A DNA stretch of 47,335 nt from Rikenellaceae bacterium (GCA_015060115.1 SUZB01000016.1:1-47335); one strand, 5' to 3'; shown: positions 1 to 8,694, counted from the first letter of the stretch. The notes: generated from the letters alone by a model not told the origin. Numbers and translations: made by a program.

Positions 1-118
1 TTGGTGAGTTGCGGACGGAACACATTACTTGCCTAACAAAGATGGAATGGTTAACAAGTAAGTAAATTCGAATTTAATGAACGGTATGTAGAACATAGCG
101 GAACATGGCAATAAGTAC

Positions 119-216
119 TTGACAACTAATTTCTTTTTCGTATCTTTGGCATCATAATGATGCGTTTTCTACAGCTATCACTTGCAATAAATATCCTCTC
201 AAGTGATGAAAGCTAA
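119..216 (+). promoter_or_regulatory. Upstream promoter and short leader before the HAD gene
   Basis: TTG at 119-121 and TATCTTTG at 141-148, 19 bases apart, match the Bacteroidetes -33/-7 promoter. The expected transcript starts near 153-155. It contains an 8-bp inverted repeat (ATCACTTG near 177-184 and CAAGTGAT at 200-207) and a possible 19-codon reading frame (ATG 157, stop 214-216) that ends 24 bases before the next gene. Whether this is a leader peptide, a small RNA or chance is not decidable here. Bases 1-118 show nothing I can name. Confidence 0.5.
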
Positions 217-227
217 TCTCTTTTTTG

Positions 228-235
228 TACCTTTG
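228..235 (+). promoter_or_regulatory. -7 promoter element abutting the HAD start codon
   Basis: TACCTTTG at 228-235 ends only five bases before the ATG at 241. If it is active, transcription would begin at or within a few bases of the start codon, giving a leaderless mRNA. No good TTG is seen 19-21 bases upstream, so the -33 half is weak. Confidence 0.5.
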
Positions 236-240
236 TGGGG

Positions 241-897
241 ATGAAACCAAAGCTTGTAATATTCGATTTTGATGGTACGCTCGGCGATACCCGCCACAAT
301 ATTGTCGTTACGCTACGCCGCACTATGCAGCTGCGTGGCTTGCAGTTGCGTGATGAGGCGACCTGCGCCTCGACTATCGGCCTTACGCTTGAGGATAGCT
401 TCCTTAAGATGTACCCCACGATGTCGCGTGACGAGGCTCGCGAGTGCGTTACGACCTACCGCGAGATCTTCTACCAGAGCATCGAGGAGCTATCGCCCGA
501 CCTCTTTCCCGGTGTGGCCGATGCCCTTGCTCGCTTGGCGGCGATGGATGTAAAGATGAGCATCGCATCATCGCGCTCGTCGCCCTCGTTGTTGCTCTTT
601 CTGAAGAATATGGGCATTGCTCAATATTTCGACTATGTGCTTGGCTCTGACAGTGTTACACGACATAAGCCTGAGCCTGAACCGGTGCTTATGACACTTG
701 CCCACTATGGTGTTACACCCGCCGAAGCGCTTGTTGTGGGCGATATGCCGGTGGATATCGAGATGGCACACAATGCGGGGGTAAGAGCAGTAGGCGTAAG
801 CTATGGCAACGCCACCCGCGAGGAGCTATTGAGGGCAAAGGCAGATGCTGTAATCGACAATATTTCGGAGCTAACGACAGCCGTAGATGTGATATAG
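241..897 (+). CDS. HAD-superfamily phosphatase (phosphoglycolate phosphatase / beta-phosphoglucomutase-like)
   Basis: A 218-residue cytosolic hydrolase of the haloacid dehalogenase superfamily. Motif I is FDFDGTLGDT near residues 8-17, with the nucleophile and acid/base aspartates at about 9 and 11. A helical cap follows (about 18-85), then motif II (SIASSR), the motif III lysine (HKPEPEPV) and motif IV (VVGDMPVDIEMA). The length and cap type fit the Gph/PGMB-like subfamily, so it probably dephosphorylates a small phosphorylated metabolite such as phosphoglycolate; the substrate cannot be read from sequence. I prefer ATG 241 because the in-frame GTG at 235 lies inside the TACCTTTG promoter element. 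It appears monocistronic: the next gene has its own promoter at 913. Confidence 0.85.
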   Translation: MKPKLVIFDFDGTLGDTRHNIVVTLRRTMQLRGLQLRDEATCASTIGLTLEDSFLKMYPTMSRDEARECVTTYREIFYQSIEELSPDLFPGVADALARLAAMDVKMSIASSRSSPSLLLFLKNMGIAQYFDYVLGSDSVTRHKPEPEPVLMTLAHYGVTPAEALVVGDMPVDIEMAHNAGVRAVGVSYGNATREELLRAKADAVIDNISELTTAVDVI

Positions 898-912
898 CTC
901 AATTTTTTTTAC

Positions 913-920
913 TACCTTTG
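913..920 (+). promoter_or_regulatory. -7 promoter element for the GH97 gene
   Basis: TACCTTTG at 913-920, 25 bases before the ATG at 946, matches TAnnTTTG. It follows a run of T directly after the HAD stop codon. Confidence 0.5.
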
Positions 921-945
921 TTATTAAGAGATAATTTTTTGCGCT

Positions 946-3006
946 ATGAATAGACTGTTTTGTTTGGCTGTATCGCTACTTATGTTGGTGGCGTGCAGTG
1001 GCGCTAAGAGCGATATTTCATCGCCCGATGGTCGTACAGAGCTACATTTTGAGTTATCAGAGGCTGGCGAGGCAGCCTACTCGCTAAAGTTCGATGGTGA
1101 GGAGATTGTACCCCTATCACGCCTTGGCATTACAACCACCGATGCCGACTTTTCGAAGGGTTTGGAGTTGGTATGTATCGAGAGCTCCTCGTTTGACGAG
1201 ACTTGGGAGCCTGTATGGGGCCAATTTGCCAAGATCAGAAACCACTATAACTCGCTTGTGGCAACGCTGAAAAATGCTGATGGCAAGGAGCTTAAGGTCG
1301 AGATGCGCCTGTTTGATGATGGCCTTGGCCTGCGCTATACGCTCTTGGGCGAGGGCTCGGCAGCCATCACTGCGGAGCGCACCGAGTTTAGAATGGGTGG
1401 AGACTATGAGTCGCACTGGATTGCCGGTAGCGATGATGATGCCGAGTTTGACTATATGCACACGCTGCTAAGCGAGATTACGCCCGAGACTATGCAGCAG
1501 TCGGCAGGCCGTGTAAGTGGCCTTGTGGAGTGTGGCGTATCTACACCCATTGCGATGAAGAGCTCGGCTACGGGCAACCATATCGCCATTCACGAGGCTG
1601 CGCTGTGGGAGTACCCCGGTATGATTTTGGCGTGGGATAACGAGCGCTGTTGCTTTACCTCGTTGCTTGCCGGTGATGAGGCTGTTAAGAGCAAGGTGGA
1701 GCTGCCTTTCTCGACACCTTGGCGCACAATTATCGTGGGCGACCGCGCTGGTGCGTTGGTCGAGTCAAACTTGGTGCTTAACCTTAACGAGCCTTGCTGC
1801 TTGGAGGATACATCGTGGATTAAACCGATGAAGTATGTCGGCGTTTGGTGGGAGATGCACCTCAAACTATCTATTTGGGATATGGACGGTAGGTATCCCC
1901 ACTGCGCAACAACCGAGAATGTTAAGAGGTATATCGACTTCGCCTCGGAAAATGGCTTTGGCGGTGTCTTGGTCGAGGGCTGGAATGTCGGCTGGGGCTG
2001 GGGCGAGAGGTTTGATTATTCGCAACCATACCCCGACTTCGATATGGAGGAGCTTGCGCGCTATGCAGAGGAGCGAGGCGTAGAGATTATCGGCCACCAC
2101 GAGACATACGCCAATGTTGCGAACTATGAGGAGCAGATGACAGATGCCTACGAATACTACGCTAAGCACGGCATAAATAGTGTTAAGACCGGCTATGTAG
2201 GCTCTATCGCGGGACATAAGCACTACGACCGCTGGATGGTAGACCACTACAACCGCACCGTTGTTGAGGGTGCTAAACATAAGCTGTGCATCGACATCCA
2301 CGAGCCGATACACTCTACGGGTATCTGTCGCACCTATCCCAACCTGATGAGTGCCGAGGGTATGCGTGGTCAGGAGTGGCAGGCGTGGAATTCGGGTAAC
2401 TCCATCGACCACAACCCTACACTGCCCTTTACACGCAATGTGGCGGGTGCTATGGACTTTACGCCCGGCATCTTCGACCTCCGCTACCATAATAGCATCA
2501 ATAAGGCGGCTGCTACGGCAGATGGTAGCGTAAATGCCGATTATAAGTATGACTTCTTCGTAAACTCTACGCTTGCTCACCAGCTGGCTGAGTATGTGGT
2601 ATTCTATAGCCCTATACAGATGGTTGCCGACCTGCCCGATAACTACCGCGAGCACCCCGATGCCTTGCAGTTTATTGTCGATGTGCCTGTTGATTGGGCC
2701 GACACCCGCTGTTTGGATGCCGAGATTGGCGACTATGTGATTACGGCACGCAAGGATAAGCACTCCGAGGATTGGTATGTCGGCGGTATCACCGATGGCA
2801 CGGAGCGCACCGTTGAGCTGTCGCTCGACTTCTTGGATGGCGACCGCGAGTATGAGGCCACCCTCTACCGCGATGGCGATAAGGCGGGCTGGAATACCTA
2901 TCCCACAGATTATGCGATTGAGAAGCAGGGCGTTACGGCCTCTGACACCCTCGCAATCCGTATGGCCGAGGGCGGTGGCTTCGCCTTGCAGCTTAAGGCT
3001 CTCTAA
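946..3006 (+). CDS. Glycoside hydrolase family 97, SusB-like inverting alpha-glycosidase (lipoprotein)
   Basis: A 686-residue exported enzyme. The signal peptide ends in lipobox LVAC (Cys17), so it is probably membrane-anchored. The order is that of GH97: N-terminal beta-sandwich (about 20-290), catalytic TIM barrel (about 295-570) and C-terminal beta domain. From the family's SusB member I match the acidic residues: Glu222 in WEYPGM, Glu386 in GHHET, Glu453 in IHEP, Glu471 and Glu477 in RGQEW. The Glu pair at 386 and 453 is the pattern of inverting GH97 enzymes; retaining members use an Asp nucleophile instead. Function is therefore probably alpha-glucosidase on starch-like oligosaccharides, with calcium bound by several of these glutamates. 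It is not linked to a susC/susD pair here: the nearest one starts 5.8 kb away and is separated by opposite-strand genes. A long antisense reading frame over this gene is only a codon-bias shadow. Confidence 0.92.
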   Translation: MNRLFCLAVSLLMLVACSGAKSDISSPDGRTELHFELSEAGEAAYSLKFDGEEIVPLSRLGITTTDADFSKGLELVCIESSSFDETWEPVWGQFAKIRNHYNSLVATLKNADGKELKVEMRLFDDGLGLRYTLLGEGSAAITAERTEFRMGGDYESHWIAGSDDDAEFDYMHTLLSEITPETMQQSAGRVSGLVECGVSTPIAMKSSATGNHIAIHEAALWEYPGMILAWDNERCCFTSLLAGDEAVKSKVELPFSTPWRTIIVGDRAGALVESNLVLNLNEPCCLEDTSWIKPMKYVGVWWEMHLKLSIWDMDGRYPHCATTENVKRYIDFASENGFGGVLVEGWNVGWGWGERFDYSQPYPDFDMEELARYAEERGVEIIGHHETYANVANYEEQMTDAYEYYAKHGINSVKTGYVGSIAGHKHYDRWMVDHYNRTVVEGAKHKLCIDIHEPIHSTGICRTYPNLMSAEGMRGQEWQAWNSGNSIDHNPTLPFTRNVAGAMDFTPGIFDLRYHNSINKAAATADGSVNADYKYDFFVNSTLAHQLAEYVVFYSPIQMVADLPDNYREHPDALQFIVDVPVDWADTRCLDAEIGDYVITARKDKHSEDWYVGGITDGTERTVELSLDFLDGDREYEATLYRDGDKAGWNTYPTDYAIEKQGVTASDTLAIRMAEGGGFALQLKAL

Positions 3007-3114
3007 AGTAGGGTAGATACCCACTCCTGATAAAAATCCCGACGATGGGTAGTACTTGAGCGTACGACCCATTGTCGGGACTTTTTGTTAGGGGCAGTAG
3101 ATGTCTGCCTTATC
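3007..3114 (-). repeat. C-family palindromic repeat (inverted copy) with terminator hairpin
   Basis: Read on the minus strand this is a C-family element. Bases 3093-3114 are the exact reverse complement of 43284-43305 in the copy behind def. Its core is a strong hairpin, TCCCGACGATGGGT at 3037-3050 against ACCCATTGTCGGGA at 3067-3080 (one G-U pair), with A5 before and T5 after. It can therefore terminate transcription from both sides, including the GH97 mRNA. The apex has the TACTT...GTAC pattern seen in other C cores. Confidence 0.6.
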
Positions 3115-3137
3115 TTACGAAACAAGCAATGAGCAGT

Positions 3138-3265
3138 AATTTGATGTCAGAAGGGGTTAGATGTGGCCTCGATAAAGAGAAAGCCCGGATGGGATATACT
3201 TGGCGTATTTCCCATTCGGGCTTTGGATTGAGAGGTCGCAGATGACCTCTTATCACATCAAATTA
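3138..3265 (-). repeat. C-family repeat overlapping the stop codon of the GGGtGRT gene
   Basis: An element of about 128 bp bounded by AATTTGATGT (3138) and its inverse ACATCAAATTA (to 3265). On the minus strand it starts with the TAA stop (3265-3263) of the GGGtGRT gene. The inner hairpin AAAGCCCGGATGGGA (3180-3194) / TCCCATTCGGGCTTT (3210-3224) is the likely terminator for that gene. The outer arms resemble the copies at 45850 and 46817, for example GTCAGAAGGGGTTAG. Confidence 0.65.
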
Positions 3266-4261
3266 GTTCATTGCCTGCTGGATAGCTACTGCAATAGCCA
3301 CAGTTGCACCAACCATAGGGTTGTTACCCATGCCCAAGAAGCCCATCATCTCCACATGTGCGGGAACTGATGAAGAGCCTGCAAACTGGGCGTCAGAGTG
3401 CATACGACCCATAGTGTCGGTCATACCGTATGATGCGGGGCCGGCAGCCATATTATCGGGGTGCAAAGTACGGCCGGTACCACCACCAGATGCTACTGAG
3501 AAGTACTTCTTACCAGCCAAGGTACGCTCCTTCTTATAGGTGCCTGCTACGGGGTGCTGGAAGCGGGTGGGGTTGGTAGAGTTACCGGTGATAGATACAT
3601 CTACATCCTCCTTCCACATAATTGCTACGCCCTCACGAACATCGTCAGCGCCATAGCAACGAACCTTCGAGCGAAGACCGTCAGAGTAAGAGATAGTCTC
3701 AACCTCCTTAACCTCGCCTGAGTAGTAGTCGAACTCGGTGCGAACATAGGTAAAGCCGTTGATACGCGAGATAATCTTCGCAGCATCCTTACCCAAACCA
3801 TTGAGGATTACGCGCAAGGGGTTCTTACGCACGCGGTTAGCCATCTCAGCGATCTTGATTGCGCCCTCAGCAGCAGCGAAAGACTCGTGGCCAGCGAGGA
3901 ATGCGAAGCACTGAGTCTCCTCACGAAGAAGACGAGCAGCGAGGTTACCGTGGCCGATACCTACCTTACGGTCCTCGGCTACTGAGCCGTTGATACAGAA
4001 GGCCTGAAGACCCTCGCCGATAGCCTCGGCAGCATCAGCAGCGTTGGTGCAACCCTTCTTAATAGCGATAGCGGCACCTACTACATAGGCCCACTTGGCG
4101 TTCTCGAAGCAGATGGGCTGAGTCTCCTCGCACATCTTATAGGGGTCGATACCCTTCTCGTCGCAGATAGCCTTAGCCTCCTCGACAGACTTGATACCAT
4201 ATTGTGCAAGCACAGCGTTAATTTTCTCGATTCTGCGCTCGTAGCTCTCAAATAATGCCAT
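3263..4261 (-). CDS. GGGtGRT protein (uncharacterised family paired with a NifU-like scaffold)
   Basis: A 332-residue cytosolic protein without signal or membrane segment. It carries the motif that names the family, GGGTGRT, at residues 259-265, followed by LHPDN. Other notable stretches are GIGHGNLAARLL (about 101-112), a glycine-rich AGHESFAAAEGAIKIAEM region (about 123-140) and a C-terminal MGMGNNPMVGATVAIAVA tail. Conserved-looking cysteines occur at 33, 44, 51, 71, 89, 118 and 202. No reaction is known to me. Its partner, a NifU-like protein, ends 46 bases upstream on the same strand, which fits a two-gene operon from the promoter at 5064-5095. A role in Fe-S cluster or cofactor handling is an inference from that pairing only. 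The family identification rests on the motif and the neighbour. Confidence 0.8.
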   Translation of the reverse strand: MALFESYERRIEKINAVLAQYGIKSVEEAKAICDEKGIDPYKMCEETQPICFENAKWAYVVGAAIAIKKGCTNAADAAEAIGEGLQAFCINGSVAEDRKVGIGHGNLAARLLREETQCFAFLAGHESFAAAEGAIKIAEMANRVRKNPLRVILNGLGKDAAKIISRINGFTYVRTEFDYYSGEVKEVETISYSDGLRSKVRCYGADDVREGVAIMWKEDVDVSITGNSTNPTRFQHPVAGTYKKERTLAGKKYFSVASGGGTGRTLHPDNMAAGPASYGMTDTMGRMHSDAQFAGSSSVPAHVEMMGFLGMGNNPMVGATVAIAVAIQQAMN

Positions 4262-4306
4262 AATTTCCTAAAAATTTAATGGTTAATAAACTTTCGAACG
4301 CCCTCG

Positions 4307-4999
4307 TTACTCGTGACGGGGATCGATATACTTAACTGCGTCCTTGAAGCGGCCGTAAGAGCCCTTTGCCTTCTCCAACGCCTCTGCAGGCTCGATGCCC
4401 TTCTTGATGAAGTCCATCATCTTGCCAAGGTGTACGAACTCGTAGCCGATAACCTCGTCGTTGGCGTCAAGAGCCATGCGTGTGCAGTAACCCTCAGCCA
4501 TCTCAAGGTAGCGAGTACCCTTAGCGTTAGTACCGAACATAGTACCTACCTGTGAACGGAGACCCTTACCGAGATCCTCGAGCGAAGCACCGATAACAAG
4601 GCCACCCTCTGAGAATGCCGACTGAGTACGGCCGTAAACAATCTGCTTGAACAACTCGCGCATAGCGGTGTTGATAGCGTCGCAAACAAGGTCGGTGTTC
4701 AAAGCCTCAAGGATAGTCTTACCGGGGAGAATCTCCGATGCCATAGCAGCAGAGTGAGTCATACCTGAGCAACCGATGGTCTCAACCAAAGCCTCCTCGA
4801 TAATACCGTCCTTAACATTGAGCGTAAGCTTACAAGCACCCTGCTGGGGAGCACACCAGCCGATACCGTGAGTAAGACCAGAGATATCCTTAATCTCCTT
4901 GGCGCGTACCCATTTGCCCTCCTCAGGAATAGGAGCCGACTCGTGGTTGGCACCCTTCTTCACGCAGCACATCTGCTGCACCTCGTGTGAGTAAATCAT
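4307..4999 (-). CDS. NifU/IscU-like iron-sulfur cluster assembly scaffold protein
   Basis: A 230-residue cytosolic protein. The region about 45-120 reads like an IscU/NifU N-terminal scaffold: Cys49, then KLTLNV and KDGIIEEA, then TIGCSGMTHSAAM with Cys77 at the place of the GCGSAIAS loop, and a further cysteine at 106. These would be the cluster ligands. An N-terminal CC pair (11-12) and a C-terminal half (about 125-230, GYEFVHLGKMMDF) go beyond a typical IscU of about 130 residues. It is the first gene of a pair with the GGGtGRT protein. The usual Suf or Isc partners (a cysteine desulfurase, SufBCD) are absent nearby, so a specialised scaffold seems likelier than the main assembly system. 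Confidence 0.75.
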   Translation of the reverse strand: MIYSHEVQQMCCVKKGANHESAPIPEEGKWVRAKEIKDISGLTHGIGWCAPQQGACKLTLNVKDGIIEEALVETIGCSGMTHSAAMASEILPGKTILEALNTDLVCDAINTAMRELFKQIVYGRTQSAFSEGGLVIGASLEDLGKGLRSQVGTMFGTNAKGTRYLEMAEGYCTRMALDANDEVIGYEFVHLGKMMDFIKKGIEPAEALEKAKGSYGRFKDAVKYIDPRHE

Positions 5000-5063
5000 A
5001 GTTTTTATTACTTTTTAATTATTGTGTATTAAACTCGTTTTGTTCCTTTTGCACAAATCGTGG

Positions 5064-5095
5064 CAAAGTTACGAAATAAAAACTGATTTATCAAA
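5064..5095 (-). promoter_or_regulatory. Promoter for the NifU-like / GGGtGRT operon
   Basis: On the minus strand TTTG (5095-5092), 20 bases, then TAACTTTG (5071-5064), a full Bacteroidetes promoter. The leader would be about 60 bases before the ATG at 4999. Confidence 0.65.
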
Positions 5096-5141
5096 CTCGA
5101 ATTACTAAATTTTTTTATTAATTGCCTTTCTGCATATAAAG

Positions 5142-5172
5142 AGGGCTCTCCAATATTCGATTGAAGAGCCCT
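5142..5172 (-). terminator. Hairpin downstream of the Oar-like receptor
   Basis: AGGGCTCT (5142-5149) pairs with AGAGCCCT (5165-5172), a perfect 8-bp stem with a 15-base loop, 23 bases after the receptor's stop codon. The bases beyond it on the minus strand are T-rich but not a clean T-run. Confidence 0.5.
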
Positions 5173-5194
5173 GTATCAGTCAGTTGCATAGCTT

Positions 5195-8100
5195 TTAGAA
5201 GACAATGCGCAAGCCAATCTGCATATGCCAGCGCGAGGCGATATTATCGACCGTGTAGTTGGCACCGGTAAACTTATAGACAGGGCGGAAGTCGTTGCCC
5301 TCGGCGCGTAACTCGGTGATAGTTACAGGCGAGAGTGTCCAGTTTGTTGTGTGGTGCACCATGCCCCACGAGCGTGAGATAAGGTTCGAGAGGTTGATGA
5401 TATCGAGCGAAATCTCCAACTTTCTGCCACTTGAATCGAAGTAGAACGACTCGGCAAGATGTAGGTCGAGGCGATGCACAAAGGGTAGCGAGTGAGAGTT
5501 ACGCTCGGCAAACTCGCCACGATGTGCGCTAAGGTATTTGTCGCCTGCGATATAGTCGTTAAATGCCGCTGCCGAGCTCTCATCCGCCCAAAGCATTGTC
5601 GCCATCTCCGCCTCGGTGGGGATATAGATAAGCGAGTTGCCACGATACGAGTCGCCATTTGCATCGACCTTGCCTCGGGCGTAGCTTAGCGAGTAGTGTT
5701 CGCCGGAGTGGCCGTTATAGAGCAACATTACATTTGTGCCAAAGCGACCATAAGTGCGTGAGTAAGAAATTGTTGCCACAATCTTGTGGGGGTACTCATA
5801 AATAGAGTTGCTCAGCGCAGGAGTATTGCTGTCAACAGAGTATGTTCTGCCCCAGTTTGACGACGACTGTGCCGAAACGCCATCATTCACGCTCTTCGAC
5901 TGCGCAAAGGTGTAGGCTGCCGAGAGCGAGAGGCCTGGTGCGAAGTAGGGCGTGTACTCGGCACGCGCTGTTGCCGACCAAGAGTAGCCCTTGTTGGTGT
6001 TCGTAAGGCGATAAACGGCCGAGAAATCAGAAGTTGTTGAGTCATAATAGGTTGCCGATGAACGACTGCCCTCGCCACCAACCAATAATCTGCGACCATT
6101 ATCCATTGCCACCAAGTTCTCCACAAACAGCTGATTGAAGCCCTTGCTAAAGTCGGCATCAAAGCTTAGGCGTAGGCCTCGTGCAACGGTGCCCGATACG
6201 CCACCTGCCAAGCGGAATACCTGCGGATAGCGAAAATCGCGTGCCACAATGTCTATGGCGGGGTTGCTCTTGATGCCCACCTCTTCGGGGTTGAGGCTGA
6301 AAGCCGGTGTCTCTGCGGGGTTGTTCACACTAACACCCGTAGAGCCAAGACCTGTATTCTGGTAGCAGTTCGAGAGCCAAACAAAGGGTATGCGACCAGT
6401 GTAGATGCCCGCGTTGGCGTATGCTCTGATATGCTCCTTTTTCCACTCGATGCCGACGCGGGGCGAGAGGAGAATTTGTGCACGGGGAATATCACCTGTC
6501 TTAGTGCCCATCTTTGCAAAGTCGCTGGCGTTAAACTCCTCATTTACAATGGGTGTGTCGAACATTACAGGAATATCGAGGCGCAGACCGTACGATAGCT
6601 TCAGGTGGTTGCTAAAGCCAATCTCGTCCTGCGCATATACCGCAAACTGACCAGTCGTTACGGGCGGATTGCGCTTGCCACTTGCAAAGTAGCCATAGGC
6701 ATACTGCGTAGCCTTGTCGTTTTGAAAATCCTCCAACGAGGCATAGGTGTAGGTGCCTCGTGCATTCGCCAAGTAGAGGTTGTCGGCACGATAAATCTCG
6801 TTCGATGTGCCGACAGTTATATCGTGCTTACCGCGCGAGAACGAAACATTGTCGCTGAGGATGTAGATGTCCTGATTGAGCATATTGCAACCCGAATAGG
6901 GGCTTGTGCCGATTGTCGCTGTGCCATTGCCGAGAGGGCCTAAGCCGTTGATAATCACAGCAGGGAGGCTCTCAGGAGTGGTGCGACCATCCTTTAATCG
7001 CGTGTAACCCGCGCGCAAGGAGTTTTCTACTATTGTACCACGGCGACTCTGCTTCGACGAGTTCAGCTCGGCAACCAACGAGTGTGTGCGGCTGATATTT
7101 GTGTACTCCGCCCCCGTGAAGTAGAACGATTGCGCAGAGTTTGACGATGCCGCAGCATCGGCATTTAGCATATTGTATCGCACCGAGAGGTGGTTGTGGT
7201 CGTTGATATTCCAGTCGATGCGAGCTACGGCAGCGCCTGTGATATCCTTCACCTGATGCTCTTTCCAGCCACCACCATCGTAGCCCGTAAGAGCCTCATA
7301 ACGCTCAGAAATCTGCTCGGCTTCATCAATCGTTATGGCCGAAGATGCGCTACCAGGGTGGTGCGATGATGGGGTGGTACTGCGGTTAAATTCGCCAGCG
7401 ACAAAAAAGTGTAATTTATTCTTTATGATAGGGCCACCAAGCGTTACTCCGACAATGTTTGTCATCTGCTCCGAAAGGTGCGTGCGAGAGGCGATGTCGC
7501 GACCCGGTGTAGAGCCCCAAAAATGCTCATTATTAAAGTAGGTGTATGCCGAGCCTCGGAAGTCGTTGCCGCCCGAGCGAGTAACGGCATCAATGCTACC
7601 TCCAGTAAAGCCACTACGACGAACATCAACCGTTGAGGTTGTGATAGTTACGGCATCGAGTGCATCAATGGGAATAGGGTTGGCGCGTGTTAGTGAGCCG
7701 GTCATTCCGGTAGTTCCCAACCCGTAGATATCGGCCGCTGGTGAGCCATCAATGGAGAAGGCGTTATAGCGGGTGCTCTGACCGCCCAAAATGATGCCTC
7801 CAGAGGCGGGACTAACGGCCGAAGAAAGGATATTTGTGAGGTCGTAAATCGAGCGGTCGATAGAGGGTATTTTCTCCATTTGCGTGCGGTTGTAATAGCC
7901 CTCTTTTGAGTGCGAACTTGCACCCACAACATAGACCTCCTCAAGGTCGATGCTCTGCTCGTTGAGCGTGAAGTCGTAAACCGCAGTTTCGCCAAGTGCA
8001 AGGGCATAGCCCACCACCTTGACAGTGTCGTATCCAAGGAATGAGATTGTGATTTCGTAGGGGCCACCGATGCGCATACCGCTGATGGTGTAGTATCCCT

Positions 8101-8278
8101 CACCATTTGTGGTAGTGGAGTATTGGCTACCTGAGGGTGTATGCAGTGCAACGATGGTTGCACCAGGCAGGGGGTTGTCGTTGGTGGTTACTTGTCCTCG
8201 AATAGCGGAGGTGGTAACCTGAGCAGTCGACACTGCCACGACAAGGAGCAGTGCGACAATCAAAAGCAGTCGCTTCAT
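5195..8278 (-). CDS. Oar-like TonB-dependent outer-membrane receptor with carboxypeptidase-regulatory-like N-domain
   Basis: A 1027-residue outer-membrane protein. The signal peptide (about 1-19) is followed by a carboxypeptidase-regulatory-like beta-sandwich (about 24-110: IRGQVTTNDNPLPGATI ... YYTISGMRIGGPY ... FLGYD), then a plug domain (about 115-240, with DLTNILSSAVSPASGG and DAVTITTSTVDVRRSG) and a long beta-barrel ending in an aromatic residue (IVF). The RSGFTGGSIDAVTRSGGNDFRGSAY stretch is typical of Oar-type receptors rather than SusC. No SusD partner is beside it, which agrees with that. The ligand is unknown; Oar-like receptors act in adhesion, protein secretion or peptide uptake in some relatives. 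It has its own promoter at 8398-8427. Confidence 0.85.
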   Translation of the reverse strand: MKRLLLIVALLLVVAVSTAQVTTSAIRGQVTTNDNPLPGATIVALHTPSGSQYSTTTNGEGYYTISGMRIGGPYEITISFLGYDTVKVVGYALALGETAVYDFTLNEQSIDLEEVYVVGASSHSKEGYYNRTQMEKIPSIDRSIYDLTNILSSAVSPASGGIILGGQSTRYNAFSIDGSPAADIYGLGTTGMTGSLTRANPIPIDALDAVTITTSTVDVRRSGFTGGSIDAVTRSGGNDFRGSAYTYFNNEHFWGSTPGRDIASRTHLSEQMTNIVGVTLGGPIIKNKLHFFVAGEFNRSTTPSSHHPGSASSAITIDEAEQISERYEALTGYDGGGWKEHQVKDITGAAVARIDWNINDHNHLSVRYNMLNADAAASSNSAQSFYFTGAEYTNISRTHSLVAELNSSKQSRRGTIVENSLRAGYTRLKDGRTTPESLPAVIINGLGPLGNGTATIGTSPYSGCNMLNQDIYILSDNVSFSRGKHDITVGTSNEIYRADNLYLANARGTYTYASLEDFQNDKATQYAYGYFASGKRNPPVTTGQFAVYAQDEIGFSNHLKLSYGLRLDIPVMFDTPIVNEEFNASDFAKMGTKTGDIPRAQILLSPRVGIEWKKEHIRAYANAGIYTGRIPFVWLSNCYQNTGLGSTGVSVNNPAETPAFSLNPEEVGIKSNPAIDIVARDFRYPQVFRLAGGVSGTVARGLRLSFDADFSKGFNQLFVENLVAMDNGRRLLVGGEGSRSSATYYDSTTSDFSAVYRLTNTNKGYSWSATARAEYTPYFAPGLSLSAAYTFAQSKSVNDGVSAQSSSNWGRTYSVDSNTPALSNSIYEYPHKIVATISYSRTYGRFGTNVMLLYNGHSGEHYSLSYARGKVDANGDSYRGNSLIYIPTEAEMATMLWADESSAAAFNDYIAGDKYLSAHRGEFAERNSHSLPFVHRLDLHLAESFYFDSSGRKLEISLDIINLSNLISRSWGMVHHTTNWTLSPVTITELRAEGNDFRPVYKFTGANYTVDNIASRWHMQIGLRIVF

Positions 8279-8397
8279 TTCAAAAGGGATTTAGGGGTGC
8301 TATTTATGCACCAGGTTCATAATGATGATTCGGCAAAAAAGTCGTTTGCTCCACTTTCGGAGAGCGTTGTGCTGACTACATCCGACCATTTGCGGTG

Positions 8398-8427
8398 CAA
8401 AGTTAAATAAAAAATTATTTTATGCAA
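8398..8427 (-). promoter_or_regulatory. Promoter for the Oar-like receptor
   Basis: On the minus strand TTG (8427-8425), 19 bases, then TAACTTTG (8405-8398). The leader to the ATG at 8278 is about 115 bases. The rest of the 550-base divergent gap (8279-8828) is AT-rich; apart from this and the promoter at 8664 I see no gene. Confidence 0.65.
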
Positions 8428-8663
8428 CATCGTGGCCACTTTTTTGCCACAAATTCATCTGGGAAGGAGAAAACGAGGATTTATTAAAAAAAACGGAATA
8501 TCGGATATTTATGCAATTAGACCTCCGCCATAGCCCCCATAATTTTATCTAACTTGGTCAGTGTCAGCCACCGAAAATTTCTTTATATATGGTTGTCGAG
8601 GTGCTGAAAAGTGCAAAAATTCTCGTTTTTTATCGCTTTTTGTGCAAAAAAGGCTGGGGAATT

Positions 8664-8694
8664 TTTGCTATTCCAATTTATTGGATTATCTTTG
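8664..8694 (+). promoter_or_regulatory. Promoter for the SusC/SusD operon
   Basis: TTTG (8664-8667), 19 bases, then TATCTTTG (8687-8694). The leader is about 130 bases and holds a small hairpin, CGTCTA (8732-8737) with TAGACG (8747-8752). Confidence 0.65.

Noticed and set aside
1867..3072. 401-codon open frame on the minus strand over the GH97 gene
   Set aside because: It is the shadow of a strongly biased codon pattern; the plus-strand frame has all GH97 motifs and a signal peptide.
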